From: Gammaproteobacteria bacterium
GTDB taxonomy: Bacteria > Pseudomonadota > Gammaproteobacteria > Thiohalobacterales > Thiohalobacteraceae
DNA length: 45,919 nucleotides
NCBI GenBank assembly: GCA_019911805.1
Contig: JAIOJV010000128.1
Coordinates: 1 to 45,919 of the forward strand
Direction: 5' to 3'
Part shown: piece after piece, positions 31,639 to 41,247 of the stretch
Layout of the letters: each line of letters begins with the position of its first letter
Numbering within the stretch: position 1 is the first letter of the stretch
The notes under the pieces: generated by a model
Told to the model about the DNA's origin: nothing
Database searches by the model: none
What the model saw: only the letters and a program-made list of their open reading frames with translations
Position numbers and translations under genes: made by a program

Positions 31639-34265
31639 ATGGCTGGTTTTTTCTGCTGTTCCGCTTGGGCATCGCCTTGGCCATGTATCCCGTCTCGTCA
31701 GCTGGTGCCGGTCAAAATATCTTGGCAAATCCGGGCTTCGAGGATACCGGCTTGTTGGTTCCTTTTGGCGCGTGGCAGGACAACAGTGGCTGGGCCGAGG
31801 TTGACGTACGCTACGATCGCCAGGTAGGGCGCAATGGTACGGGATCGGCAGCGCATATCGTCGCGTCGCATTATCGGCGCGGTGCCGCGCAATTCGTGCA
31901 GGGGGGCATCGCCGTACGCAAGGGCCAGACCTATGTGGTCTCGATATGGATGCGTGGCAATCTCTCACAGCCGGTCGGCATAGTGTTGCGCGAGCATGGC
32001 AGGCCCTATCGTACGCTGGCTGGCCAGTCGTTTCGGGTTTCCGATGAATGGCGCGAATATCGTTTCAAAGCCGTCGCCAAGGAAAATTCGAGCGATGCGT
32101 ATTTTATGGTTAGATTCGAGGGTGATGGAGAGCTGTGGCTGGATGATGCCGAACTGGCGGAGGATCACGGCACGGCCCAGGCTTTGTCGGTCGTTGAGGG
32201 TAATTTGATTGCAAACGGCGGTTTCGAGGTGGGGCTCGGGCGCTGGGGCGTGTTGTACCGGGAAGCGGGGTCCCCCGTGACAGCATCTGCGATCGAATAT
32301 CAGAATCCTCAACCGGTTCTGGATACGGCCGGAGCGTTCGAGGGCAGGCAGGCCATGCGGGTGGAGGTCCCCCGAGGGGGTGGCGTCACTGTGTCTTCGG
32401 CATATGTCCAGGCTGTTCCCGGCCACGACTATGTGCTTCGCGTTCGATTGCGCGCGGATCATCGGCACAAGGTTCGGATCGGACTAGGACATGGCATATT
32501 TGGAGATCGCCGCGCTCGTCCGACCTCGGTTGTCGTGGGCACGCAGTGGAAGACCTACGACTTGCCGGTGCGGTTGCCGCAGGCGGTTGGGGATGCATAC
32601 TTTGCATACGTCCAGTCCGCGGAGGTCGGGGTCTTGTGGATCGACGCTGTCGAACTCGTGCAGGGCCGGTCGGGTGCTTATCGGCCTGCTGCACCCGTAG
32701 AAGTAGGGCTGCTGCGGGAGGGGTTGCCGACAGTCATGGAGGTCGGAGATACATCATCACTGGGGCTGGTGGTAGCGGCTCACGTTGCCGGAACGGCAAC
32801 GCTCAAACTCACGCTGTACGACTATGAGGGCAGGCGGCAGGAGTTGCTTACCAAGACGCTGAATCTCAGTGCGGGTGATCGCTGGAGGTCGGAGGTCAGA
32901 ATTCCCACGGGGCAGCCGGGATATTTTCGTGCGCTCGCTGAGGTCGACTTGGACGGTGTGCGGGTGGATGCCGATGAATTCGCGGTGGCGGTTGTGCCAG
33001 AGGCTTCCGCGCCGCGGACGGATTCCCCGTTCGGCAATCACGCGCGATTCAACGATGAGTCGTTGGGGCTCGCGCGACAACTGGGAGTGAGCTGGCTGAG
33101 ACTACATCCACCGCGTACCACCAAATGGTATTCCGTTGAACCCGAGGCCGGGCGGTTTCAGTTTTTCGATGCGGCGATAATGGATGCAAAGCGCCGTGGC
33201 TTTCAGATACTGGGTTCTTTGGATGGTGTGCCGCGATGGATTTCGACTGCGCCGCAGGATCAGACGGTGCATAACAATTCGGGCTACACCGCGTACTTGC
33301 CTGCTGACTACGAAAAATGGCGTGAATATGTGTATCGCACGGTCGAACACTATCGCGGGGTAATCGATTACTGGGAGGTGTGGAATGAGCCCTCATCCCA
33401 TACATTCCTGAAGCTTCCGGATGGGCGCGGCATGGGCGCGCGCGCGGATGCCTATATGAAACTTCTTCGGATTGCATATGAGGCCGCCAAAGAGGCCAAC
33501 CCGGATGCCAAGATCGTTGCGGGATGCTCGACCACCATCCCCCCGGCCGATTGGTTTGAGCTGCTGTTTGAAAGAGGCGCCTACGACCTGATGGATATTG
33601 CATCTGTGCATCTTTACCAAGGAGATGCGCCGGACGGTCCGGCCGGGATATCCACCGCCGAATCCGTGCGACAGCTCAGGACGCTCATGGAGCGCCAGAA
33701 TTCGTCGCGGCCGCCCAAACCGATCTGGCAAACGGAAGTCGGCATTCGGCATCCGGGAACGATGTATGAGACCCGCGTCAATGCGTATGTGGAGGCGCCG
33801 CTGACCGGTCCGGAAGGCGCTGAATACATCGTCAAGCGCCATGTAGATGTGCTGGCTGCGGGGATCGAAAAATGGTTCTACTACGATATGTTCTGGAGCG
33901 AACGGCCGGATCGCCAGGACTATATCGGTTTGTTCGAGTGGGATGGTGCTGCGCGTCCGGCCGCTGCGGCTTATGCTGTTCTTGCGCATATGCTGTATGG
34001 GTTAAAGTTCGAACCCGGGGTGGAAGATGGTGGCGATCAGACCGTCATTGCGAAGTTTTCTGGTGGCGAGCATATGGTCTACGTGGCTTGGTCTACCAGG
34101 GAAGGTCAGCAAGCCGCAATCCCCTTGGCTGATAATGAGCGCATTGCGGCGGTCTACGACATCATGGGGCGAGCCGTGGGCCAGCCCTCTGCGACGAACG
34201 TGTCACATATCGACGTCGGGGTTAGCCCACGATATGTGGTTGTAGAAAGAATGAACAGTAATTAA
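31626..34265 (+). CDS. Secreted glycoside hydrolase with two N-terminal carbohydrate-binding-like domains
   Basis: 879 residues. A signal peptide (hydrophobic 7-20, then SSAGAG) precedes two jelly-roll modules that each start with an N-x-GFE motif (NILANPGFED at 31; NLIANGGFEV at 193), as in CBM4/9-like domains. A linker domain (about 360-460) leads to a (beta/alpha)8 barrel resembling families 39/5: acid Glu588 in EVWNEP and nucleophile Glu704 in IWQTEVG. It would act outside the cytoplasm, perhaps trimming or releasing the polymer made by this cluster. No C-terminal sorting signal is seen; it ends ERMNSN. Substrate unknown. Confidence 0.82.
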   Translation: MYGLNGWFFLLFRLGIALAMYPVSSAGAGQNILANPGFEDTGLLVPFGAWQDNSGWAEVDVRYDRQVGRNGTGSAAHIVASHYRRGAAQFVQGGIAVRKGQTYVVSIWMRGNLSQPVGIVLREHGRPYRTLAGQSFRVSDEWREYRFKAVAKENSSDAYFMVRFEGDGELWLDDAELAEDHGTAQALSVVEGNLIANGGFEVGLGRWGVLYREAGSPVTASAIEYQNPQPVLDTAGAFEGRQAMRVEVPRGGGVTVSSAYVQAVPGHDYVLRVRLRADHRHKVRIGLGHGIFGDRRARPTSVVVGTQWKTYDLPVRLPQAVGDAYFAYVQSAEVGVLWIDAVELVQGRSGAYRPAAPVEVGLLREGLPTVMEVGDTSSLGLVVAAHVAGTATLKLTLYDYEGRRQELLTKTLNLSAGDRWRSEVRIPTGQPGYFRALAEVDLDGVRVDADEFAVAVVPEASAPRTDSPFGNHARFNDESLGLARQLGVSWLRLHPPRTTKWYSVEPEAGRFQFFDAAIMDAKRRGFQILGSLDGVPRWISTAPQDQTVHNNSGYTAYLPADYEKWREYVYRTVEHYRGVIDYWEVWNEPSSHTFLKLPDGRGMGARADAYMKLLRIAYEAAKEANPDAKIVAGCSTTIPPADWFELLFERGAYDLMDIASVHLYQGDAPDGPAGISTAESVRQLRTLMERQNSSRPPKPIWQTEVGIRHPGTMYETRVNAYVEAPLTGPEGAEYIVKRHVDVLAAGIEKWFYYDMFWSERPDRQDYIGLFEWDGAARPAAAAYAVLAHMLYGLKFEPGVEDGGDQTVIAKFSGGEHMVYVAWSTREGQQAAIPLADNERIAAVYDIMGRAVGQPSATNVSHIDVGVSPRYVVVERMNSN

Positions 34266-34298
34266 GTGCCTGACTGGCGTTGGTGCTTTGGGGGGGGT

Positions 34299-35060
34299 AT
34301 GCAGCATTGGGAAAAGCAAAAGGCGCAACATGATGCCCGCTACGCTGCTGGGCCGCGCGGGCATACCGTGTCTAGCGACCCATTGGTGAATTATGTGACG
34401 CGCTGGCGGTTGCGCGAGGCTTTCCGCAGGCTGCGTTTGGCTGCTGGTAATCGTATTGATACTGATTCGAGAATTCTGGTGATGTGTGCTGGCGAAGGAC
34501 TGGAAGGTTCGGTGCTGTACGACCTTGGGTATCGAAACGTTACGGTGTCTGATATCTCTGACGTTGGGGTTGGTCAGGCGATAAGCAGGGATTCTCGTCT
34601 AAAAGGTGTGGTACTCAACGCAGAGGCTGTGGCCCTTGATGACAACGCGTATGACGTAGTGGTAGTCCAGGATGGACTTCATCATCTGCGCAGTCCAGTT
34701 GCCGGTTTCACCGAGATGTTACGGGTAGGTGCTGTCGCAGCGATTTTTCTGGAACCACATCAGTCATTGGCAGGTAGTCTTCTCGGCACGAAATGGGAAC
34801 GGAACGGGGAGGCGATCAATTATGTGTTCCGCTGGAACCGACGACTCGTTGGAGATGTTTCAAGCAGCTACTTGGTAGAAAAGCCGTTTGATAATCTGAG
34901 TTTTTCATTCTGGCATCATAATATCGTATTGGGCCGGCTGGGGAGGCTGGTCGGTGGCGGCAGACAGGGTGTTCTGCTGGTGCGCACGTTAAAAGTTCTG
35001 CTTGATGGTCTCATGGGGCGGTGGGGGAATCAGTTTTGCGGGCTTGTTGTGAAGCAATAG
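34299..35060 (+). CDS. SAM-dependent methyltransferase
   Basis: 253 residues: SRILVMCAGEGLEGSVLYDLGYRNVTVSDIS (motif I), AVALDDNAYDVVVVQDGLHHLRSP. I use the ATG at 34299, preceded by an 8-base G run that may serve as ribosome binding site; a GTG at 34266 directly after the previous stop would add 11 residues. Last forward-strand gene of the cluster. Possibly a sugar or lipid-head methyltransferase. Confidence 0.78.
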   Translation: MQHWEKQKAQHDARYAAGPRGHTVSSDPLVNYVTRWRLREAFRRLRLAAGNRIDTDSRILVMCAGEGLEGSVLYDLGYRNVTVSDISDVGVGQAISRDSRLKGVVLNAEAVALDDNAYDVVVVQDGLHHLRSPVAGFTEMLRVGAVAAIFLEPHQSLAGSLLGTKWERNGEAINYVFRWNRRLVGDVSSSYLVEKPFDNLSFSFWHHNIVLGRLGRLVGGGRQGVLLVRTLKVLLDGLMGRWGNQFCGLVVKQ

Positions 35061-35313
35061 GAAGAACTAGACAAAAATCGATATCAGACATGAGGGTGCG
35101 CGAGAAACAATGAAATGCACCGGTGTCGCAAAGCTCGGGATCAGAACACTTAGTGGCTGAGAAGCAGTGTTGTGTGCGGTGTATGATCTTGTCCGCGGTT
35201 TCTGTACGATTCCGTAGCAAGTTCGGTTTTCGCGCTAATGGTCTGGCACTTAGTAGGGGTGCAGACTATTGTTGAGGCCGAAGATGCGGATTTTCTTGGA
35301 AAGCGTGGAACTG
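35061..35313. other. Gap between convergent genes
   Basis: Lower GC than its surroundings. I see no supported gene, no ACGGAA arms and no clear terminator hairpin. Confidence 0.5.
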
Positions 35314-36132
35314 CTAGTGCTTATTAGTCGTAAATAAATCCTGCCCCGAAAGTACCAAAAACTTCGTGTTCGTGACGAGATACCGCTTCCACAGCCGCCG
35401 CGGTTCGCTCAGCAGGCGGTGCAGCCATTCCAGTCCCAGTCGCTGTACCCACTCCGGGGCCCGTTCGATGGTCCCCGCATGGAAGTCGAAGGCGGCGCCG
35501 ACGCCGAGCGTGACGGCGTGGATATCGGTCTTGCGGCGCGCCATCCAGATCTCCTGCCGCGGGCAGCCCAGCCCGACGAAGACGGCGCCCGCGTCCGAGC
35601 GGTTGATCGTCTCGATGTAGCTCCGTTCGAGGTCTTCGGGCCAGTCGCCGAACTTCGGACTCAGTGCGCCGCGGATGTCGAGGTTGGGGAAGTCGCGGCG
35701 TAGCCGCGCCTCGAGCCGGCCCAGGGTGTGCTCGCTGGCGCCGAACAGGAACACGCCCGTGCCGGTCCCCTCCAGGGCGGCGCAGAGCCGTAGCATCAGG
35801 TCGGGGCCGGCGATGCGGGTCTGGCCGGGAAAGCCCTTGCGCCGCAGGGTCCAGGCGATGGGGGCGCCGTCGGGGAGCACCATGTCCGACGCCGCCAGGG
35901 CACCGGCCAGCCGGTGGTCGTCGCGGGCCGTCACCGCGGAATGGACGTTGCAGAGGCACACAGCGCGGGACTCGCGCCCGCCGGCCCAGGCACGGATGCG
36001 CCCCACTGCCGAGTCCCAGTCCAGGGCGTCGATGAAGCTGCCCAGGACGGGGGCGCCGCGGCGGGTCCCGGCCTCGGCCTGCGGCTGCGCGTCGGTCGTG
36101 GCATCGGTGGGGGGTGTCGGGGGTGTCGGCAC
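35314..36132 (-). CDS. WecG/TagA/CpsF-family glycosyltransferase
   Basis: 272 residues on the opposite strand to the cluster. After an Ala/Pro/Thr-rich N-terminus of about 28 residues comes the family core: ICNVHSAVTARDD-like CNVHSAVTARDDHRLAGALAASDMVLPDGAPIAW, FLFGASEHTLGRLEARLRRDFP, VFVGLGCPRQEIWMARR and VGAAFDFHAGTIERAPEWVQRLGLEWLHRLLSEPRRLWKRY. It adds the second sugar (often ManNAcA or similar) to a lipid-linked primer and would act after the WecA-like enzyme at 38276. Start uncertain because of the extension. Confidence 0.88.
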   Translation of the reverse strand: MPTPPTPPTDATTDAQPQAEAGTRRGAPVLGSFIDALDWDSAVGRIRAWAGGRESRAVCLCNVHSAVTARDDHRLAGALAASDMVLPDGAPIAWTLRRKGFPGQTRIAGPDLMLRLCAALEGTGTGVFLFGASEHTLGRLEARLRRDFPNLDIRGALSPKFGDWPEDLERSYIETINRSDAGAVFVGLGCPRQEIWMARRKTDIHAVTLGVGAAFDFHAGTIERAPEWVQRLGLEWLHRLLSEPRRLWKRYLVTNTKFLVLSGQDLFTTNKH

Positions 36133-36499
36133 TGTCTGGTCCGCCAGATCTCGGAGATGTTATGCGCCGGCGTGCCGCCGGTCGGTTGTTGTCGTCCCGC
36201 CATTACAAACCAGTGGCTTGCATTTGTATAGGCCCGTGATTACCGTCCGGGGGTGGCGATCAGACGCTGCCGGCAGCGGGGGACGAACAATAAGCTGCCG
36301 CGCCGGTGCCCCCGACTTGGCTGCACCGGCTCCAGGATGTCCGCCGGCCGCCGAGAGATAGCGGAACGGGCCGCCCGGCCGGTGGGGTTGTGATATTGTT
36401 GGGCACCGGCCCGGGCGGTGAGTACCGCCCCCTATAAAAACGATATGTGCCAAGCCGGCATCGGCCCGGCCGAACTGCAGACACAAGACCAAGGATGCT
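36133..36499. promoter_or_regulatory. Divergent promoter region, wecG-like / exosortase
   Basis: About 370 bases without a gene between divergent genes. Possible elements: CTATAAAAACGATA about 60 bases before the exosortase start, AAGGA just before its ATG, and TTGCATTTGTATAGG near 36220. I looked for a sigma-54 GG-N10-GC pair, as reported for some exosortase systems, and found none that is convincing. Confidence 0.4.
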
Positions 36500-38059
36500 A
36501 TGACTACCACTCCCGTTACGGCGTGGCGCATGCCCGCCCTGCTCTGGATCGTTTGTGTCCTGGGCCTTGCCCTGGCCGGCTTCGCCGCACTGGATTCGCT
36601 GGTCGCAATGGTCGACCGCTGGGACCGGAGCGAGGAATACGGCTACGGGTACATGATCCCCGTCATCACGCTGTTCCTCATCTGGCAGCGCAAGGACAAG
36701 CTCGAACGGCTGCCGTTCACGGGCTCCTGGCCGGGCGTGGCGCTGCTGGCCGCCGGCGTGCTCATTACCTTCGTCGGCCAGCTCAGCACGTTGCACTCCA
36801 TCACCCAGTACGGCTTCGTCATCACGATCATCGGCGCGGTCTACGCTCTCCTCGGCTGGGCGGCGTTCCGTGTCATTCTGGTCCCGCTGCTGCTGCTGTT
36901 TCTGATGGTGCCGCTGCCGAATTTCATCTTCAACAACCTGTCGTCCCAGCTGCAGCTCATCTCCTCCGAGATCGGCGTCGCCGTCATCCGCCTGTTCGGC
37001 ATCAGCGTGTTCCTCGAAGGCAATGTCATCGACCTGGGCGTCTACAAGCTGCAGGTGGTCGAGGCCTGCAGCGGTCTGCGCTACCTGTTCCCGCTGCTGG
37101 CGCTGGCGATCATCGCCTCCTATTTCTATCAGGCGGCGGTGTGGAAGCGGGTGTTGCTGATCCTGTCGAGCATGCCCATCACGGTGCTGATGAACAGTTT
37201 CCGCATCGGCGTCATCGGCGTGCTGGTGGAGTTCTACGGTATCGAGCAGGCCGAGGGTTTTCTGCACGATTTCGAGGGCTGGATCGTGTTCATGGCCTGT
37301 GTGGCGCTGCTGATCGTCGAGATCTGGCTGTTGTCGCTGGTGGGCAAGGACCGGCGGCCGTTCCGGGAGGTCTTCGGCATGGAGTTCCCGGCGCCGACGC
37401 CGGCGGATGCCGTGGTGACCGCGCGCCGTGTTCCGGCACAGGGCTGGGTGGGGCTGGTGCTGTTGGGGTTGGCGGTCGCCGGCGCGGTCGCGGTCAGTGG
37501 GCGGGTGGAGGAGATCCCTCAACGGGTCGGCTTCGAATCCTTCCCGCTGACCCTGGACGGCTGGCGCGGTCATACCGAGCGGCTCGATTCCATCGTGCTC
37601 GATGAGCTGAAGCTCGACGATTACATCCTGGTCGATTACCGCAACGACGCCGCCGATCCCATCAATTTCTATGTCGCCTATTACGGCTCGCAGCGCTCCG
37701 GCGCCTCGGCGCACTCGCCGCGTTCCTGCCTGCCCGGCGGCGGCTGGCGCATCGAGTCGCATACGAAGGTCAATATCGAGCCCGGTGGTATCCCGGTGAA
37801 TCGTTTTGTCATCCGCAAGGGCGAATACCGTCAGTTGGTGTACTACTGGTTCAAGCAGCGCGACCGCATCATCACCAACGAGTTCGCGGTGAAGGGGTAT
37901 CTGCTCTGGGATGCAGTGACACGCAACCGCACCGACGGGGCGCTGGTACGGCTGACGACCCTGATGCAGCCGGGCGAGGATATCGAGCGCGGCGATGAGC
38001 GGCTGCGCGCCTTCGCGGTGCTGGCGGTGCCGGAGCTGGAGGAGTACGTGCCGGATTGA
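36500..38059 (+). CDS. Exosortase fused to EpsI (XrtD-like)
   Basis: 519 residues. Exosortase part (about 1-290): several membrane helices, VPLPNFIFNNL, and the catalytic triad Cys190 (VEACSGLRYLFP), Arg235 (NSFRIGVIG) and His256 (FLHDFEG). EpsI-like part (about 325-519): GFESFPLTLDGWRG, VAYYGSQRSG, HSPRSCLPGGGW. Fusion to EpsI and the VPLP motif fit the exosortase D group, whose targets carry VPLPA-CTERM tails; no such tail is visible on any protein in the window. It would cleave and anchor such proteins at the inner membrane. AAGGA precedes the ATG. Confidence 0.9.
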   Translation: MTTTPVTAWRMPALLWIVCVLGLALAGFAALDSLVAMVDRWDRSEEYGYGYMIPVITLFLIWQRKDKLERLPFTGSWPGVALLAAGVLITFVGQLSTLHSITQYGFVITIIGAVYALLGWAAFRVILVPLLLLFLMVPLPNFIFNNLSSQLQLISSEIGVAVIRLFGISVFLEGNVIDLGVYKLQVVEACSGLRYLFPLLALAIIASYFYQAAVWKRVLLILSSMPITVLMNSFRIGVIGVLVEFYGIEQAEGFLHDFEGWIVFMACVALLIVEIWLLSLVGKDRRPFREVFGMEFPAPTPADAVVTARRVPAQGWVGLVLLGLAVAGAVAVSGRVEEIPQRVGFESFPLTLDGWRGHTERLDSIVLDELKLDDYILVDYRNDAADPINFYVAYYGSQRSGASAHSPRSCLPGGGWRIESHTKVNIEPGGIPVNRFVIRKGEYRQLVYYWFKQRDRIITNEFAVKGYLLWDAVTRNRTDGALVRLTTLMQPGEDIERGDERLRAFAVLAVPELEEYVPD

Positions 38060-38076
38060 TGTTTGAAGATTGTATT

Positions 38077-38242
38077 GGCCACGGAAGCACACGGAACAAC
38101 ACGGAAGGGCTCTCGATGTAGGAGCGCCATTCCTGGCGCGATGGGGTCGGGCGGATGATCCGACGTGAATCGCGGCAGGAATGCCGCTCCTACGGGTGGG
38201 CGGATCGCGTCGGGATCTTTCATCCCGTGTGCTTCCGTGGCC
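38077..38242. repeat. ACGGAA-arm repeat with REP-like pair as core
   Basis: Left arm 38077-38106; shortened right arm 38224-38242 (CCCGTGTGCTTCCGTGGCC). Core REP-like pair 38118-38193: GTAGGAGCGCCATTCCTGGC and GGCAGGAATGCCGCTCCTAC in opposite orientations. First copy of the family after the repeat-free stretch from 15.8 kb. Confidence 0.88.
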
Positions 38243-38275
38243 TCATGAAGTTTACATAACTAGAAGATATCGCAT

Positions 38276-39916
38276 TTGACTGAATCCCTACCCACGCTGG
38301 TCGTCATCTTCATGGTCGCGCTGGCGGTGAGCATGCTGCTCGTGCCGGCGATGATCCGGCTGGCGCCGCACATCGGCATGATCGATAAGCCCGACCCGCG
38401 CAAGGTGCATGCCGTGCCGATCCCGCGGGCGGGCGGTATCGGCATCGTGGTCGGCGCCTTACTGCCCATGGCCATCGTGCTGCCGTTCAGCGATGTCATG
38501 CTCAGCTTCTACCTGGGTTCGGTGATCCTGCTGGCCTTCGGTGTCTGGGACGACATCGCCGAACTCGGCCACTATGTGAAATTCATCGGCCAGTTCGCAG
38601 CGACGATCCTGGTGGTGTACTACGGTGGCGTGGTGGTCGAGACGTTCCCGTTCATGAACATGGAGCCGTTGCCGCCGGCCATCGGCAAGCCCTTCACGGT
38701 CATCGCGCTGGTCGGCATGATCAATGCCATCAACCACTCCGACGGCTTGGACGGCCTGGCCGGGGGCGAATCGCTGATGAGCCTGGTGGGCATGCTCTAT
38801 CTCGCCTCTCAGGCCCACGGCTTCGAGACCATGGTCATGGTGGTGGCGGTGATGGGCGGCGTGTTCGGCTTCCTGCGCTTCAACTCCCATCCGGCGCGGG
38901 TGTTCATGGGTGACGGCGGCAGCCAGTTCCTGGGCTTCGCGCTGGGCGTGCTGGCCGTACTGCTCAGCCAGCGCGACAACCCGGCGCTGAGCCCGATGCT
39001 GCCGTTGCTGCTGCTGGGCCTGCCGGTCGCCGACATCCTGGTGGTGTTCTGGAAGCGGGCGCGGGCCGGCGGCAGCTGGTTCCGGGCGACCAAAAATCAC
39101 GTCCATCACCGGCTGCTGGAGTTGGGCTTCCATCACTACGAATCGGTCGCGATCATCTATACCCTGCAGGCCGCGCTGGTGTTCGCGGCGGTCGGCCTGC
39201 CCTATGCCGCGGACGGTGTCTTGCTGGCGATCTATCTCGGCACCTGCTTTGCCCTGTTCCTGCTGTTGCGCCGTGCCGAGGCGCTGGGGTGGCGGGCGCA
39301 CGCGGCCGGTGATCCCGGGCCCATCGCGCGCACCCTGAACCGCGGCCGCGCCCATCCGCGGGTGAAACACATCCCCGACCGCGTCGTCGCCGTGGCCGTG
39401 TCGCTGTTCATGCTGGCCGGCGCCTTCGGTGTCAGCCAGGTGCCGACGGATCTGGCGCTGATTGCCGCGGCCCTGACCGTGGCGCTGCTGGTGCGGCTGG
39501 TGCTGGGCTACCGCGTCTGGTTCCTGCTGCTGCGCCTGCTGGTGTTCGTGAGCATCGCGCTGGTGGTGTACCTGTGCAGCCGCTATCCGGCCGAGGGCAT
39601 GGCGGGGCTGGCCTCGCTGGAGTATGCCTTCTTCGGTATCCTCGCCCTGGCCATCGTCATCAGCGTGCGCCTGGTGGAGACCGACCGCTTCCGGGTGACG
39701 CCGCTGGATTACCTGGTGGTACTCATCGCCCTGGCGCTGGCCGTGGTGCCCGAGGCCTCGCGGCAGACCTCGGGCGCCGTGGAGATGGCCCTGCACGCCA
39801 TCCTGCTGTTCTACGGCGCCGAACTGGCCCTGCGGCACATGCAGTCGCGCTGGAACCTCTTCACCGGATCGATGCTGGTGTCGATCGGCGCAGTCGCGGT
39901 ACGGGGGTTGGTGTAG
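38276..39916 (+). CDS. WecA/MraY-type phosphoglycosyltransferase with extra membrane half
   Basis: 546 residues from a TTG start. Residues 1 to about 330 form the polytopic WecA domain: KPDPRKVHAVPIPRAGG, LLAFGVWDDIAEL (Asp pair), NHSDGLDGLAGG, VFMGDGGSQFLGF and NHVHHRLLELGF. It would transfer a sugar 1-phosphate to undecaprenyl phosphate and start the repeat unit. A second half (about 355-546) adds several hydrophobic segments not found in standard WecA (about 350 residues). No AGG-type ribosome site is clear. Preceded and followed by palindromic repeats. Confidence 0.88.
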   Translation: MTESLPTLVVIFMVALAVSMLLVPAMIRLAPHIGMIDKPDPRKVHAVPIPRAGGIGIVVGALLPMAIVLPFSDVMLSFYLGSVILLAFGVWDDIAELGHYVKFIGQFAATILVVYYGGVVVETFPFMNMEPLPPAIGKPFTVIALVGMINAINHSDGLDGLAGGESLMSLVGMLYLASQAHGFETMVMVVAVMGGVFGFLRFNSHPARVFMGDGGSQFLGFALGVLAVLLSQRDNPALSPMLPLLLLGLPVADILVVFWKRARAGGSWFRATKNHVHHRLLELGFHHYESVAIIYTLQAALVFAAVGLPYAADGVLLAIYLGTCFALFLLLRRAEALGWRAHAAGDPGPIARTLNRGRAHPRVKHIPDRVVAVAVSLFMLAGAFGVSQVPTDLALIAAALTVALLVRLVLGYRVWFLLLRLLVFVSIALVVYLCSRYPAEGMAGLASLEYAFFGILALAIVISVRLVETDRFRVTPLDYLVVLIALALAVVPEASRQTSGAVEMALHAILLFYGAELALRHMQSRWNLFTGSMLVSIGAVAVRGLV

Positions 39917-39930
39917 GGGGCGGGGTTATT

Positions 39931-40099
39931 GGCCACGGAAACACACGGAACAACACGGAAAAATGCTTATGGCAAACCCCCTTGTAGGGTGCGCCGGCGT
40001 CAGCGACGCACCGTGGTGCGGAATTTTGGTGTGTCAGGCTACGCCTCGACGCACCCTACGGCCAAACATTTCCGTGTATTTCCGTGTGCTTCCGTGGCC
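39931..40099. repeat. ACGGAA-arm repeat, type B core
   Basis: Left arm 39931-39960, right arm 40070-40099. Core: ATGCTTATGGC, AAACCCCCTTGTAGGG, the GGGTGCGTCG-type module (39984-40059) and CCAAACA. Almost the same core is at 45730-45838. Arms differ from each other at a few spacer bases. Confidence 0.9.
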
Positions 40100-40132
40100 A
40101 ACAAGGTCTTATAGCAATCAATCAATCACTGC

Positions 40133-41239
40133 ATGGAGTACGTTTTGATGACTGGAAAAGTTGCCCTGATCACGGGGGTTACCGGGCAGGATGGAGCCTA
40201 TCTTGCCGAGCTGCTGTTGGAGAAGGGTTATACGGTGCATGGCATCAAGCGCCGTGCGTCGTCGTTCAATACGGATCGTATCGATCATCTGTACAGCGAT
40301 CCGCATGAGAAGGGGCGGCGCTTCATCCTGCATTACGGCGATCTGACCGATGCGACCAACCTGATCCGCATCATCCAGCAGGTGCAGCCGGACGAGATCT
40401 ACAACCTGGCGGCGCAGAGTCATGTGGCGGTGTCGTTCGAGACGCCGGAATATACGGCCAACGCCGATGCGCTGGGCACGCTGCGGTTGCTGGAGGCGAT
40501 CCGCATCCTGAAGCTGGAGAACAAGACGCGCTTCTATCAGGCCTCGACTTCGGAGATGTTCGGCAAGGTGCAGGAGGTCCCGCAGCGTGAGACCACGCCG
40601 TTCTATCCACGCAGCCCCTACGGTGCGGCCAAGGTCTATTCCTACTGGATCTGCGTGAACTACCGCGAGGCCTATGGCATCTACGCCTGCAACGGCATCC
40701 TGTTCAACCACGAGTCACCGATCCGCGGCGAGACCTTCGTGACGCGCAAGATCACCCGCGCCGTGAGCCGCATCAAGCTCGGCCTGCAGGAGAATCTCTA
40801 TCTCGGCAATCTGAACTCCCTGCGCGACTGGGGCCATGCGCGCGATTACGTACGCGCCCAGTGGCTGATCCTGCAGCAGGACCAGCCGGAGGACTTCGTC
40901 ATCGCCACCGGCAAACAGCATTCGGTACGCCAGTTCGTCGAGGCCGCCTTCGCCGAAGTCGGCATACAGCTGCGCTGGGAGGGCGAGGGCGTGAACGAGA
41001 AGGGTATCGATACCAAGAGCGGCAAGGTGCTGGTCGAGGTCGACCCACGCTACTTCCGCCCGACCGAAGTCGAGGCCCTCCTGGGCGACCCGACCAAGGC
41101 CCGCGAACAACTCGGCTGGGAAGCCGAGATCACCCTGGACCAGATGGTCGCCGAAATGGTCCGTGAAGACCTGATGCTCGCCGAGAAGGACGAGATGTGC
41201 AGGCGCGAGGGCTTCCGGACCTTCGACTATAACGAATAA
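40133..41239 (+). CDS. gmd: GDP-mannose 4,6-dehydratase
   Basis: 368 residues (363 if started at the second Met, 40148, which is the usual family start). Converts GDP-mannose to GDP-4-keto-6-deoxymannose. [15 protein letters not shown] (NADP-binding), the STSEMFG segment with its catalytic residue, and [10 protein letters not shown] (YxxxK) are present, plus [17 protein letters not shown]. Together with fcl it gives GDP-L-fucose. A palindromic repeat with heptamer-free flank precedes it and another follows seven bases after the stop. Confidence 0.97.
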   Translation: MEYVLMTGKVALITGVTGQDGAYLAELLLEKGYTVHGIKRRASSFNTDRIDHLYSDPHEKGRRFILHYGDLTDATNLIRIIQQVQPDEIYNLAAQSHVAVSFETPEYTANADALGTLRLLEAIRILKLENKTRFYQASTSEMFGKVQEVPQRETTPFYPRSPYGAAKVYSYWICVNYREAYGIYACNGILFNHESPIRGETFVTRKITRAVSRIKLGLQENLYLGNLNSLRDWGHARDYVRAQWLILQQDQPEDFVIATGKQHSVRQFVEAAFAEVGIQLRWEGEGVNEKGIDTKSGKVLVEVDPRYFRPTEVEALLGDPTKAREQLGWEAEITLDQMVAEMVREDLMLAEKDEMCRREGFRTFDYNE

Positions 41240-41247
41240 GGGCTGAT

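Noticed and set aside
36133-36499. Sigma-54 promoter before the exosortase
   Set aside because: No GG-N10-GC pair with a good consensus was found on either strand.
36260-38092. 610-codon open frame antisense to the exosortase gene
   Set aside because: Shadow of a real gene; His/Gln/Arg-rich composition without a domain.
38459-39838. 459-codon open frame antisense to the WecA-like gene
   Set aside because: Same reason; the forward strand has all WecA motifs.
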